Source: Knoellia aerolata DSM 18566 | GTDB taxonomy: Bacteria > Actinomycetota > Actinomycetes > Actinomycetales > Dermatophilaceae | Length of the DNA: 45,876 nt | Assembly: GCF_000768695.1 (NCBI RefSeq) | Contig: NZ_AVPL01000027.1 | Span: 1 to 45,876, forward strand | Direction: 5' to 3' | In this document: one piece after another, positions 1 through 7,711 of the stretch | Numbering within the stretch: the first letter of the stretch is position 1 | Layout of the letters: each line of letters opens with the position of its first letter | Position numbers and translations under genes: made by a program | Notes under the pieces: generated by a model | Seen by the model: only the letters and a program-made list of their open reading frames with translations | Told to the model about the DNA's origin: nothing | Database searches by the model: none

Positions 1-53
1 GGCCCACCCCGCCCCGCCTCCGTTCTGACTCGCCGCCCGGGGCCACCACCCGC

Positions 54-422
54 TCAGCGGCCGGGCAGCTCTGGCCCGTCGATGTCGTAACCGCCGAGCA
101 GCTTGGCCATCGCGAGGTGCGGCTTGGCCTCCTCATGGCGACTCTGGCGCTGCAGGGTCCGCCCGAGGAGCAGCAGGGCGTAGTGGTCGTCCGGGTTGTC
201 GACGAGCATCGCCCGGAGGATCTCCTCGCTCCGGCCGAGCTGCGCCGAGTGGTAGTACGACCGGGCGAGGTACAACCGCAGCTCGGTCGTCCCGTGCAGA
301 GGCGGCTCCAGGGCGCTGCGGTCGACGAGCTCCAGGAACAGGGCACCGGCCTCGCGGTACTCCCCCTTGTCGAACCGCTCCCGCGCCGCGTCGTAGTCGC
401 TGGCGAACGAGCTCTCCGTCAT
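54..422 (-). CDS. TPR-repeat protein
   Basis: Predicted 122-aa cytoplasmic protein built almost wholly of tetratricopeptide-type helices. Helix-turn-helix repeats with the spaced A/G/Y/A pattern run from about residue 8 to 105, for example FDKGEYREAGALFLELV and ALLLLGRTLQRQSRHEEAKP. TPR domains mediate protein-protein contacts and no catalytic motif is visible, so the partner is unknown. The start is supported by a GAGGGAGAG ribosome site just upstream on the minus strand. It lies 75 bp downstream of the gcdH-like gene on the same strand. The gap is unusually AT-rich and carries two copies of TAGGCC, so it may have its own promoter. Confidence 0.8.
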   Translation of the reverse strand: MTESSFASDYDAARERFDKGEYREAGALFLELVDRSALEPPLHGTTELRLYLARSYYHSAQLGRSEEILRAMLVDNPDDHYALLLLGRTLQRQSRHEEAKPHLAMAKLLGGYDIDGPELPGR

Positions 423-497
423 GACTCTCCCTCGATGTGTCCTGCTAGGCCTGTCTAGGCCAAACCTGATAATCCACTATCCGGCCGGATCATTCCC

Positions 498-1685
498 TCA
501 GCGGAACGCCGGCAGGCCGGTGAGCGCCTGGCCGATGACGAGCTGGTGCACCTCGGAGGTGCCCTCGTAGGTGAGCACCGACTCGAGGTTGTTGGCGTGG
601 CGCAGCGGCGAGTACTCCAGGGCGATCCCGTTGGCGCCGAGCAGCGTCCGGCACTCCCGCGCGATGGCGATCGCCTCCCGGCACGAGTTGAGCTTGCCCA
701 GGCTCACCTGCTCGGGCCGCAGCGTCCCGGCGTCCTTGAGCGCGCCGAGGTGCAGGGCGAGCAGCATGCCCTTGCCCAGCTCGAGGGTCATGTCGGCGAG
801 CTTGGTCTGGGTGATCTGGTAGCCGGCGAGCGGCTTGTCGAAGATCTCGCGGTCCTGCGTGTAGGCGATGGCCACCTCGAGCGAGTCCCGCGCCGCCCCC
901 AGGGCACCGAAGATGATCCCGAAGCGCGCCTCCGACAGGCACGACAGCGGCCCGGACAGCCCCCGCGCCTCTGGCAGCATCGCCGACGAGGGCAGCCGCA
1001 CCCCCTCGAGCACGAGCTCCGAGGTCACCGAGGCCCGCAGCGACAGCTTCCCGGTGATCTCCGGCGCCGAGAACCCGGCCGAGTCGGTCGGCACGACGAA
1101 CCCGCGGATGGTCGAGCCGTCGGTGTCGTCGGTGCGCGCCCACACGACGGCGACGTCGGCGACGGACCCGTTGGTGATCCACATCTTCGTGCCGTCGAGC
1201 ACCCAGTCGTCACCGTCGCGACGGGCGCGCGTCTGCATGCCCGCGGGGTTCGACCCGAAGTCCGGCTCGGTCAGGCCGAAGCACCCGATCGCCTCCCCCG
1301 CCGCCATCCGCGGCAGCCACTCCTGCTTCTGCTCCTCGCTGCCGTGCTTCCAGATCGCGAACATCGCGAGCGAGCCCTGCACCGACACGAGGCTGCGCAC
1401 CCCGGAGTCGACCGCCTCCAGCTCCGCACAGGCCAGTCCGTATGCCGTGGCGCTCGTCCCCGCGCACCCGTACCCCTCGAGGTGCATGCCGAGCAGGCCG
1501 AGCCCACCGAACTGCCGCGCGAGCTCCCGCACCGGCACGGAACCAGCCTCGAACCACCCCGATACGTGGGGGCGAACCTCCGCGGCGAGGAAGGACCGCA
1601 CGACGTCCCTCAGATCCCGGTCCTCGGCGCTGATGAGGGCGTCGATGCCGAACAGGTCGAGCGGGTGCTGCGTGTCCGTGGCCAT
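498..1685 (-). CDS. gcdH: acyl-CoA dehydrogenase, glutaryl-CoA dehydrogenase-like
   Basis: 395-aa FAD enzyme of the acyl-CoA dehydrogenase family, probably oxidatively decarboxylating glutaryl-CoA to crotonyl-CoA in lysine/tryptophan breakdown. The family core CFGLTEPDFGSNP and the substrate loop WKHGSEEQKQEWLP are present. The catalytic base is Glu374 in LTYEGTSEVHQLVIG, and Arg97 in VDSGVRS matches the arginine that human GCDH uses to bind the distal carboxylate. Those two features favour glutaryl-CoA over simple acyl-CoA substrates, but substrate choice remains inference. A TAGGTT -10 box ends 6 nt before the ATG, so the message is probably leaderless. No other lysine-catabolic gene is adjacent. 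Confidence 0.85.
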   Translation of the reverse strand: MATDTQHPLDLFGIDALISAEDRDLRDVVRSFLAAEVRPHVSGWFEAGSVPVRELARQFGGLGLLGMHLEGYGCAGTSATAYGLACAELEAVDSGVRSLVSVQGSLAMFAIWKHGSEEQKQEWLPRMAAGEAIGCFGLTEPDFGSNPAGMQTRARRDGDDWVLDGTKMWITNGSVADVAVVWARTDDTDGSTIRGFVVPTDSAGFSAPEITGKLSLRASVTSELVLEGVRLPSSAMLPEARGLSGPLSCLSEARFGIIFGALGAARDSLEVAIAYTQDREIFDKPLAGYQITQTKLADMTLELGKGMLLALHLGALKDAGTLRPEQVSLGKLNSCREAIAIARECRTLLGANGIALEYSPLRHANNLESVLTYEGTSEVHQLVIGQALTGLPAFR

Positions 1686-1691
1686 GGCGCC

Positions 1692-1697
1692 AACCTA
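1692..1697 (-). promoter_or_regulatory. -10 box for gcdH, leaderless start
   Basis: TAGGTT on the minus strand, 6 nt before the ATG at 1685. No clear -35 box. Confidence 0.55.
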
Positions 1698-1772
1698 CCT
1701 GCGGGGATCGAGGCCGCGGCCGTCCGGAAATCGCGTGACGGCGCGACCTGCGACGGGGGAGACTCGACTCCC

Positions 1773-3485
1773 GTGGCACATCTCGAGGTTAACCAGGTCG
1801 GGTTCACGCTCCCCGACGGACGCCCCCTGCTCGACGGCGTCCAGTTCCGCGTCGGCGACGGGCAGCGGGTCGCGCTGATCGGCCCCAACGGCACGGGCAA
1901 GACCACGCTGACCCGGATCGTCTCCGGAGGCCTCACGGCGCACGAGGGGGCGATCACCCTCTCCGGGACCCTGGCCGTGATGAACCAGTTCATCGGCAAG
2001 GTGCGCGACGACTCCACCGTCCGCGACCTGCTCGTCTCCGTCGCGCCCGAGCGGATCCGCACGGCGGCACGTGCCGTCGACGCCGCCGAGCTGCGGATCA
2101 TGGAGGTCGACGACGAGCCGTCGCAGATGGCCTACGCGCAGGCGCTGGCCGACTGGGGCGACGCCGGTGGCTACGAGTTCGAGACGACCGTCTGGGACAC
2201 GGTGACGATCCAAGCGCTGGGTATGCCGTTCGAGCGGGCCCAGTGGCGCCCCGTCACCTCCCTCTCGGGCGGGGAGCAGAAGCGCGTGGTGCTCGAGGCG
2301 TTGCTGGGCGGGCCCGCGGACCTGCTGCTGCTCGACGAGCCGGACAACTACCTCGACGTGCCGGCCAAGCGGTGGCTCGAGGACCGGCTCATCGCCTCGA
2401 ACAAGACGGTCCTCTTCATCAGCCACGACCGGGAGCTGCTGTCGCGGGTCGCGACGGCCGTCGTCACCCTCGAGCCGGGCGCCAACGGTGCGACCGCGTG
2501 GACCCACCCCGGGTCGTTCGCGACGTGGCACCAGGCGAGGGTCGACCGCAACGACCGCCTCGAGGAGCAGCTCCGCCGCTGGGACGAGGAGCACGCCAAG
2601 CTCAAGGCGCTCGTCATCATGTACCGGCAGAAGGCGGCCTACAACTCGGACATGGCCTCCCGCCTCCAGGCGGCCGTCACCAAGCTCGACCGGTTCGAGA
2701 AGGCCGGCCCGCCCGAGAAGGTCGCGATCAGCCAGAACGTCCGGATGCGCCTCACGGGCGGCCGGACGGCCAAGCGGGCCGTCGTCTGCACAGGCCTCGA
2801 GCTGCTCGCACCTGACCCGACCTCGGGTGCCGCGGATCTCATGCGGCCGTTCGACCTCGAGGTCTGGTTCGGCGAACGCGTCGCGGTTCTGGGGTCGAAC
2901 GGTTCCGGCAAGTCGCACTTCCTCCGGCTCCTGGCCGCGGGCGGGAGCGACCCGGACGTCGAGCACCAGCCGGTGGGCGACATCGCCCCGGAGCCGGTGC
3001 GCCACCGCGGCAACGCCAGGCTCGGCTCACGCGTCCGACCCGGCTGGTTCGCGCAGACGCACGACTCACCCGCCCTGGGCGGGCGCACGCTGCTCGACAT
3101 CCTGCACCGCGGCGACGACCACCGGACCGGCCGCGGGCGCGAGGAGGCGTCACGAGTCCTCGACCGCTACGAGCTGGCCCGGCAGGGCGAGCAGACCTTC
3201 GACTCGCTCTCGGGTGGACAGCAGGCGCGCTTCCAGATCCTCCTGCTCGAGCTGAGCGGGGCGACGCTGCTGCTGCTCGACGAGCCCACCGACAACCTGG
3301 ACCTGCACTCGGCCGAGGCACTCGAACAGGCGCTCACCGCGTTCGAGGGCACGGTGCTCGCCGTGACCCACGACCGGTGGTTCGCGCGCAGCTTCGAGCG
3401 CTTCCTCGTCTTCGGCAGCGACGGCCGCGTCGTCGAGACGCCGGAGCCGGTGTGGGACGAGGCCCGGGTCAGCCGCGCCCGCTGA
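1773..3485 (+). CDS. ABC-F family ATP-binding protein
   Basis: About 570 aa with two ABC ATPase domains and no membrane segments, so a soluble ABC-F protein that probably acts on ribosomes rather than as a transporter. Domain 1 has Walker A GPNGTGKT (residues 37-44), signature LSGGEQKR and Walker B LLLLDEPDNYLD. Domain 2 has GSNGSGKS, LSGGQQAR and LLLLDEPTDNLD. The charged interdomain linker (ERLRR-type helices around WDEEHAKLKALVIMYRQK) is typical. The first Walker B reads DEPDNYLD rather than the common DEPTNHLD. An open frame extends further upstream, but that part is antisense to gcdH; GTG 1773 preceded by GGGGGAG is the likely start. It could be a housekeeping translation factor or a ribosome-protection protein; sequence alone does not decide. 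Confidence 0.9.
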   Translation: MAHLEVNQVGFTLPDGRPLLDGVQFRVGDGQRVALIGPNGTGKTTLTRIVSGGLTAHEGAITLSGTLAVMNQFIGKVRDDSTVRDLLVSVAPERIRTAARAVDAAELRIMEVDDEPSQMAYAQALADWGDAGGYEFETTVWDTVTIQALGMPFERAQWRPVTSLSGGEQKRVVLEALLGGPADLLLLDEPDNYLDVPAKRWLEDRLIASNKTVLFISHDRELLSRVATAVVTLEPGANGATAWTHPGSFATWHQARVDRNDRLEEQLRRWDEEHAKLKALVIMYRQKAAYNSDMASRLQAAVTKLDRFEKAGPPEKVAISQNVRMRLTGGRTAKRAVVCTGLELLAPDPTSGAADLMRPFDLEVWFGERVAVLGSNGSGKSHFLRLLAAGGSDPDVEHQPVGDIAPEPVRHRGNARLGSRVRPGWFAQTHDSPALGGRTLLDILHRGDDHRTGRGREEASRVLDRYELARQGEQTFDSLSGGQQARFQILLLELSGATLLLLDEPTDNLDLHSAEALEQALTAFEGTVLAVTHDRWFARSFERFLVFGSDGRVVETPEPVWDEARVSRAR

Positions 3486-3486
3486 C

Positions 3487-4290
3487 TCACCCCTCCCCGG
3501 GTGCCGGGACCTCGTCGAACGGCTTCGACGTCATGAGCGAGAACTCCTCGCCGTCCAGTCCCTTGACGGTGGCGACGCGCCCGTACTCGAAGTCCCACGG
3601 CTCGGTGGGTGCGGCGCCACCGGCGTCGACGACGCGCTGCCGGGCCGCGTCGACGTCGTCCACCTCGAAGGTCACGCACCAACGAGGCCCCAGCGCGTCG
3701 TCGGGCTGGGCCAGGCCCATGCCACCCGCCGGCCGGTCCGCCCCCGGCGGGGTGAACATCGTGTACTCGAAGCCCTCCACGGGAGTGTCCTCGTAGGTGA
3801 AGCCGAAGACCGTGCCGTAGAACGACTTCGAGTCCTCCAGGGCACCGGAGACGAGGTCGATCCAGGCGACGGCCCCGTGCTCGTTGTGCGCGTCGAAACC
3901 GGTGTGCTCGCGCGACTCCCACGCCCCGAACGGGACACCGCCCGCGTCGGTCCACATCGCCATCCGCCCGAACGCGCCGACGTCCATGGGCGCGAAGATC
4001 TGCTGCGCCCCGGCCCCCGTCGCCGCCGCGGCGGTCGCCTCCACGTCGTCGGTCGCGAAGTAGGTCGACCACACCGTTGGCCAGTCCATCCCCTCCATCG
4101 GGGGCGACATCCCGGCGACCCTGCGACCGCCGAGGTGGGCGTTGGTGTAGCCGCCGTACTCGGCGCTGCTCTCCTCGAACTCCCAGCCGAGCACGGAGGT
4201 GTAGAACGCCTGGCTGCTGGCCAGGTCGCTCACGCTGACGTCCACCCAGCAGGGCGTCCCTGCCGGCCACTTCTCCTCGTGAGTTGCCAT
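3487..4290 (-). CDS. VOC family protein, two glyoxalase-fold modules
   Basis: 267-aa protein with two vicinal-oxygen-chelate modules, residues about 10-130 and 140-260. Each starts with the family strand and helix (PCWVDVSVSDLASSQAFYTSVLGWEF and AVAWIDLVSGALEDSKSFYGTVFGF). Such tandem VOC proteins can be metal-dependent lyases, dioxygenases or antibiotic-binding proteins; the substrate cannot be read here. It converges on the ABC-F gene with one base between them. A TAGCGT -10 box 6 nt before the ATG implies a leaderless message. It is one of five VOC-containing genes in the window. Confidence 0.85.
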   Translation of the reverse strand: MATHEEKWPAGTPCWVDVSVSDLASSQAFYTSVLGWEFEESSAEYGGYTNAHLGGRRVAGMSPPMEGMDWPTVWSTYFATDDVEATAAAATGAGAQQIFAPMDVGAFGRMAMWTDAGGVPFGAWESREHTGFDAHNEHGAVAWIDLVSGALEDSKSFYGTVFGFTYEDTPVEGFEYTMFTPPGADRPAGGMGLAQPDDALGPRWCVTFEVDDVDAARQRVVDAGGAAPTEPWDFEYGRVATVKGLDGEEFSLMTSKPFDEVPAPGEG

Positions 4291-4296
4291 GGACCG

Positions 4297-4302
4297 ACGC
4301 TA
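4297..4302 (-). promoter_or_regulatory. -10 box for double-VOC gene, leaderless start
   Basis: TAGCGT followed by CGGTCC and then the ATG. The same 15-nt arrangement, TAGCGTCGGTCCATG, starts the pterin dehydratase-VOC gene at 15864. Confidence 0.55.
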
Positions 4303-4361
4303 GACCCGGCCGGTGACGGCCAGGCCCGAAACGGCGTGCGGGGGTCAGGAAGGATGGCGTC

Positions 4362-4918
4362 ATGACGCCCCGCCCACCGGTGCTGGTGCGCGACGCGACG
4401 AGCGCCGACGCCGCGCCCTGCGCCGCCATCTACGCGCACTACGTCGAGCACTCGACGGCGACCTTCGAGGAGGTCGCGCCCACGGTCGCAGCGATCGCCG
4501 GGCGGATCGCCGCCGCCCAGGAGCGCCACGCCTGGCTCGTCGCCGAGCGGGACGGTGTCGTGGTCGGCTACGCCTACGGCGGACCGTTCAAGGCGCGGGC
4601 GGCATACCGCTTCTCGTGCGAGGTCAGCGTCTACGTCGACACCACCGAGCGCGGCGGCGGGACCGGACTCACCCTGTACGCCGCCCTGCTCGACCGCATG
4701 GAGGAGCTCGGCATGCGGATGGCGTGCGGCGGCATCACCCTGCCCAACGACGCGAGCCTCGCGCTGCCCGCGCGCTCGGGTTCGAGACGGTCGGGACGTA
4801 CCGCCGGATCGGCTGGAAGCACGGCCGGTGGCGTGACGTCACGTGGGTGCAGAAGCCGCTCGGCGGCGACGGGCCACCCACGGCCGAGAGCCAGGGCCAG
4901 GGCCAGGGCCTGGGCTAG
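4362..4918 (+). pseudogene. GNAT acetyltransferase (phosphinothricin acetyltransferase-like), frameshifted
   Basis: The first 135 codons read as a Pat/Bar-like GNAT N-acetyltransferase: VRDATSADAAPCAAIYAHYV, then the acetyl-CoA loop segment ERGGGTGLTLY, then GGITLPNDASLAL. After position 4767 the expected continuation lies in the next frame as RALGFETVGTYRRIG then GWKHGRWRDVTWVQKPL, ending at the TAG at 4916. Restoring one A (CTGCCCGC to CTGCACCGC) gives the expected ALHRALGF. The gene is therefore either a one-base-deletion pseudogene or carries a sequencing error. The C-terminus has CAGGGC repeats coding Gln-Gly. Its end overlaps the convergent small GNAT gene by four bases. Intact members acetylate small amines such as phosphinothricin or methionine sulfone. 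Confidence 0.8.
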
Positions 4919-5229
4919 GGCTCGACCTCCCCGTCCGGGGCGACGTGCACGAGCGACCGGTAGTCGGGGTGGCGCGCGATCCAGGCCTTAATGAACGGGC
5001 AGAGCGGCAGCACCTCCCGCTCGCCGGTGTCGCGCACGTCGTCGAGGGCGAACCTCGCGAGCGCCGACCCCACGCCGCGGCCCTCGAAGCGGTCCTCGAC
5101 CTCGGTGTGCGTGAACGCGATGAGCCCGGACGACAGCCGGTAGGCCGCGAAGCCGGCCACCTCGTCACCGAGGCGGGCCTCGTAGCGGTTCCGGTCCGGG
5201 TTGTTCGTCACGACGACGTCATCAGCCAT
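4915..5229 (-). CDS. small GNAT-type N-acetyltransferase (YjdJ-like)
   Basis: About 104 aa, the size of the minimal GNAT fold. It has the compact acetyl-CoA signature RFEGRGVGSALARFAL, preceded by FTHTEVEDRF and followed by CPFIKAWIARHPDY. That CPF(I/V)xxWIxxHPxY ending is typical of the YjdJ-like acetyltransferase group, whose substrates are mostly unknown. Starts at 5229, 5238 or 5259 are possible; 5229 (MADDVVV) matches the usual family length. It is divergent from pirin, 41 bp away. No clear ribosome site. Confidence 0.75.
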   Translation of the reverse strand: MADDVVVTNNPDRNRYEARLGDEVAGFAAYRLSSGLIAFTHTEVEDRFEGRGVGSALARFALDDVRDTGEREVLPLCPFIKAWIARHPDYRSLVHVAPDGEVEP

Positions 5230-5270
5230 GCTGGTCATGAGACCACGACACCACACCACCGAGGAACGCC

Positions 5271-6191
5271 ATGACCGAGGTCCACGTCCTGACTCCGCGA
5301 GAGGTGCCGCTGGGGGGCCCCCGCTCGATGACGGTGCGGCGCACCCTCCCCCACCGGGACCGCTCCTTCGTCGGTGCGTGGTGCTTCGTCGACCACTACG
5401 GCCCCGACGACGTCGCGACGACGAGCGGCATGGACGTCCCGCCGCACCCGCACACCGGGCTCCAGACGGTGAGCTGGCTGTTCGAGGGCGAGGTCGAGCA
5501 CCGTGACAGCGGCGGTGTGCACGCCATGGTCCGGCCGGGCGAGGTGAACCTCATGACGAGCGGCCACGGCATCGCCCACTCGGAGGTGTCGACGCCCGAC
5601 ACGACGACCCTGCACGGCGTCCAGCTGTGGGTGGTCCTGCCCGAGGCCGACCGTGACCTCGAGCGCGAGTTCCAGCACCACGCCGCCCCGGTCGTCTCCG
5701 TGGCCGAGGGTGTCGACGCCCGCGTGTTCATCGGCACCCTCGGCGGCCACGGCTCCCCCGTCCGGACGCGAACCCCGCTCCTCGGGGCCGAGGTGACCCT
5801 CGCGGCGGGTGCGTCGTGGACGGTTCCGGCGGATCCGGCATACGAGCACGCCCTGCTCGTCGACACCGGAAGTGCCACGTTCTTCGGGACCTGGCTCGGG
5901 CACGGCGACCTCGGCGTCGTCGACGCCGGTCCCACCGAGCTCACCCTCGTCGCCGAGGAGCCCACCCGCGCGGTGCTGCTCGGCGGCACGCCCTACGACG
6001 AGCCGATCGTCATGTGGTGGAACTTCATCGGGCGCGACCACGACGAGATCGTCGCGTTCCGGGAGCAGTGGCAGGCGCGGGCCGGACGCTTCGGCGAGGT
6101 CGAGGGGTATGCCGGCCGGCTGGCCTGGCTGCCCGCGCCCGAGCTCCCGGCCGGTCGCCTGCGCAGCCGGGACCGCCACGGGCGGCGCTGA
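5271..6191 (+). CDS. pirin family protein
   Basis: 306-aa bicupin of the pirin family. The N-terminal cupin carries the metal ligands His59 and His61 (PPHPHTGLQTV) and His103 and Glu105 (GHGIAHSEVS), so Fe or another metal should bind. Bacterial pirins can be quercetin dioxygenases or redox-responsive partners of metabolic enzymes; the role here is open. The C-terminal cupin ends near GGTPYDEPIVMWWNFI. The start is well supported by GAGGAA 4-9 nt upstream. Two GTATGCCG-family octamers lie in it. It sits just upstream of the copper operon but has its own orientation and gap. Confidence 0.92.
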   Translation: MTEVHVLTPREVPLGGPRSMTVRRTLPHRDRSFVGAWCFVDHYGPDDVATTSGMDVPPHPHTGLQTVSWLFEGEVEHRDSGGVHAMVRPGEVNLMTSGHGIAHSEVSTPDTTTLHGVQLWVVLPEADRDLEREFQHHAAPVVSVAEGVDARVFIGTLGGHGSPVRTRTPLLGAEVTLAAGASWTVPADPAYEHALLVDTGSATFFGTWLGHGDLGVVDAGPTELTLVAEEPTRAVLLGGTPYDEPIVMWWNFIGRDHDEIVAFREQWQARAGRFGEVEGYAGRLAWLPAPELPAGRLRSRDRHGRR

Positions 6192-6204
6192 CGCCCCCAC
6201 CCCC

Positions 6205-6233
6205 TTGTCCGGCATACCCAAGGGGGGTATAGT
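6205..6233 (+). promoter_or_regulatory. promoter of the copper operon
   Basis: A -35 hexamer TTGTCC (6205-6210), a 17-nt spacer and a -10 hexamer TATAGT (6228-6233). The csoR ATG begins 8 nt after the -10, so the transcript probably starts at or next to the start codon (leaderless). Confidence 0.7.
6214..6230. promoter_or_regulatory. candidate CsoR operator
   Basis: ATACCCAAGGGGGGTAT is an inverted repeat (ATACCC ... GGGTAT) with G/C tracts flanked by TA steps, as in known CsoR-type operators. It fills the promoter spacer and overlaps the -10, ideal for repression by apo-CsoR and release by Cu(I). A GTATGCCG-family octamer (6210-6217) overlaps its left edge. Confidence 0.7.
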
Positions 6234-6241
6234 ATGGTGAC

Positions 6242-6550
6242 ATGACGGAGCAGGACGGCCACGAGCACGGCTACATCGCCCACCACCACAAGGACGACTA
6301 CCTCAAACGGCTGCGCCGCATCGAGGGCCAGGCGCGCGGGATCCAGAAGATGGTCGACGAGGAGAAGTACTGCATCGACATCCTCACCCAGATCTCGGCG
6401 ATGACGAAGGCCCTCCAGTCCGTCGCGCTCGGCCTGCTCGACGAGCACATGAGCCACTGCGTCGCCGACGCGGCGCGCCAGGGCGGGCCCGAGGCCGACG
6501 CCAAGCTCAAGGAGGCGAGCGACGCGATCGCCCGCCTCGTCCGGTCCTGA
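6242..6550 (+). CDS. csoR: copper-sensing transcriptional repressor CsoR
   Basis: 102-aa all-helical DUF156/CsoR regulator. The Cu(I) ligand set Cys44, His69, Cys73 has the same spacing (25 then 4 residues) as Cys36-His61-Cys65 of the M. tuberculosis protein. The DNA-facing helix has KRLRRIEGQARGIQKM. The His-rich N-terminus (HEHGYIAHHHKDD) may add metal affinity. It is the first gene of the csoR-copZ-secreted protein-copA operon and is expected to repress its own promoter through the operator at 6214-6230 when copper is low. Confidence 0.95.
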   Translation: MTEQDGHEHGYIAHHHKDDYLKRLRRIEGQARGIQKMVDEEKYCIDILTQISAMTKALQSVALGLLDEHMSHCVADAARQGGPEADAKLKEASDAIARLVRS

Positions 6551-6581
6551 ACCACCCCACCCCGACGAGAGTGAGACACCC

Positions 6582-6788
6582 ATGAGCAGCACGAACACCT
6601 GGACCGTCACCGGCATGACCTGCGGCCACTGCGTCGCGTCGGTCACCGAGGAGGTCAGCGAGATCGCCGGCGTCGAGTCGGTCGACGTCGACCTCGCCAC
6701 CGGGGCCGTCACCGTCACGAGCACGACGCCGCTCGAGGACGACGCCGTGCGCGCCGCCGTCGAGGAAGCCGGCTACCAGCTGGCATGA
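6582..6788 (+). CDS. copZ: copper chaperone, heavy-metal-associated domain (CopZ-like)
   Basis: 68 aa, a single ferredoxin-like HMA domain with the Cu(I) motif GMTCGHC (Cys14, Cys17). It should carry Cu(I) in the cytoplasm and hand it to CopA or CsoR. It lies 31 bp after csoR; GACGAGAG upstream may be the ribosome site. Its stop overlaps the next gene's ATG by four bases (ATGA), implying coupled translation. Confidence 0.93.
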   Translation: MSSTNTWTVTGMTCGHCVASVTEEVSEIAGVESVDVDLATGAVTVTSTTPLEDDAVRAAVEEAGYQLA

Positions 6789-7711
6789 GCACCCCCGTGC
6801 GCGTCGTCGCGTTCCTCGCCGCCCTCGCGGCCGTCTTCGGCATCACGCTCGCGGCCGGCCGGGTCATCGGGCCGGTCGGCTCGGCGTCGGCGAGCGCCAG
6901 CGACGACCGCCACGGCCACGCCGGCGAGCCGCAGCCCGAGCCCGAGCCCACCCGGGCCGGCTCGCTCCCCCGCGGGCTGCAGGTGTCCCAGGACGGGTAC
7001 GCCCTTCGGCTGGACCCCGACGCCTTCGCCGCCGCCCCCCGGGGTGAGCTCGAGCTCGTCATCGAGGGTCCCGACGGGAAGCCGGTCACGGAGTTCACGA
7101 CGCAGCACGAGAAGGAGCTCCACCTCATCGTCGTGCGCCGGGACTTTTCCGGCTTCCGGCACGTCCACCCGACCCGCGCCGACGACGGCACGTGGAGCAC
7201 CCCGCTCGACCTCGCGCCCGGGGCGTGGCGCGTCTTCGCCGACATGGCGCCCGCCGGCGCGGAGCCGATGACCCTCGGCGCCGACCTCTTCGTCCACGGC
7301 AGCTACACACCGATGACGGCGCCGCAGAAGGACGTCCGCACGGCCACGGTCGACGGCTACACGGTGACGCTCGAGGGCGACCTCGTCCCCGGCACCGACT
7401 CCGACGTCACCCTCTCGGTGAGCCGGGACGGCGCACCGGTCACCGACCTCCAGCCCTACCTCGGCGCGTACGGGCACCTCGTCGCGCTCCGTGGCGGCGA
7501 CCTCGCCTACCTCCACGTCCACCCGGAGGGTGAGCCCGGCGACGGCAGCACCGCCCCCGGTCCGGACATCACCTTCGGCACGAGCGTCCCGACCTCGGGC
7601 ACGTACCGGCTCTTCCTCGACTTCCGGCACGGCGGGGTCGTGCGGACGGCGGCGTTCACCGTCACCGCCGGCACCCCCCTCGAACCGTGGAAGGAGGACC
7701 GGTTCCAGTGA
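6785..7711 (+). CDS. secreted or membrane-anchored histidine-rich protein of the copper operon
   Basis: 308 aa. An N-terminal hydrophobic segment (about residues 5-28) precedes an Asp/His/Pro-rich stretch (DDRHGHAG, then PEPEP), indicating export or an anchored extracytoplasmic domain. Two related modules follow, each with a beta-rich body and a histidine motif: [18 protein letters not shown] and [18 protein letters not shown]. Paired His and repeated HVHP suggest extracytoplasmic copper binding, possibly as a sink or a partner of CopA; no enzyme motif is seen. I do not recognise a named family. Overlaps of four bases with copZ and with copA place it firmly in the copper operon. Confidence 0.85.
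   Translation: MSTPVRVVAFLAALAAVFGITLAAGRVIGPVGSASASASDDRHGHAGEPQPEPEPTRAGSLPRGLQVSQDGYALRLDPDAFAAAPRGELELVIEGPDGKPVTEFTTQHEKELHLIVVRRDFSGFRHVHPTRADDGTWSTPLDLAPGAWRVFADMAPAGAEPMTLGADLFVHGSYTPMTAPQKDVRTATVDGYTVTLEGDLVPGTDSDVTLSVSRDGAPVTDLQPYLGAYGHLVALRGGDLAYLHVHPEGEPGDGSTAPGPDITFGTSVPTSGTYRLFLDFRHGGVVRTAAFTVTAGTPLEPWKEDRFQ

Noticed and set aside
546-1772. N-terminal extension of the ABC-F frame
   Set aside because: It lies antisense to gcdH and has an Arg/Pro-rich shadow composition; the family starts at GTG 1773.
4890-4916. CAGGGC repeats as a regulatory repeat
   Set aside because: They are a short Gln-Gly coding tail of the broken GNAT gene; nothing else supports a function.
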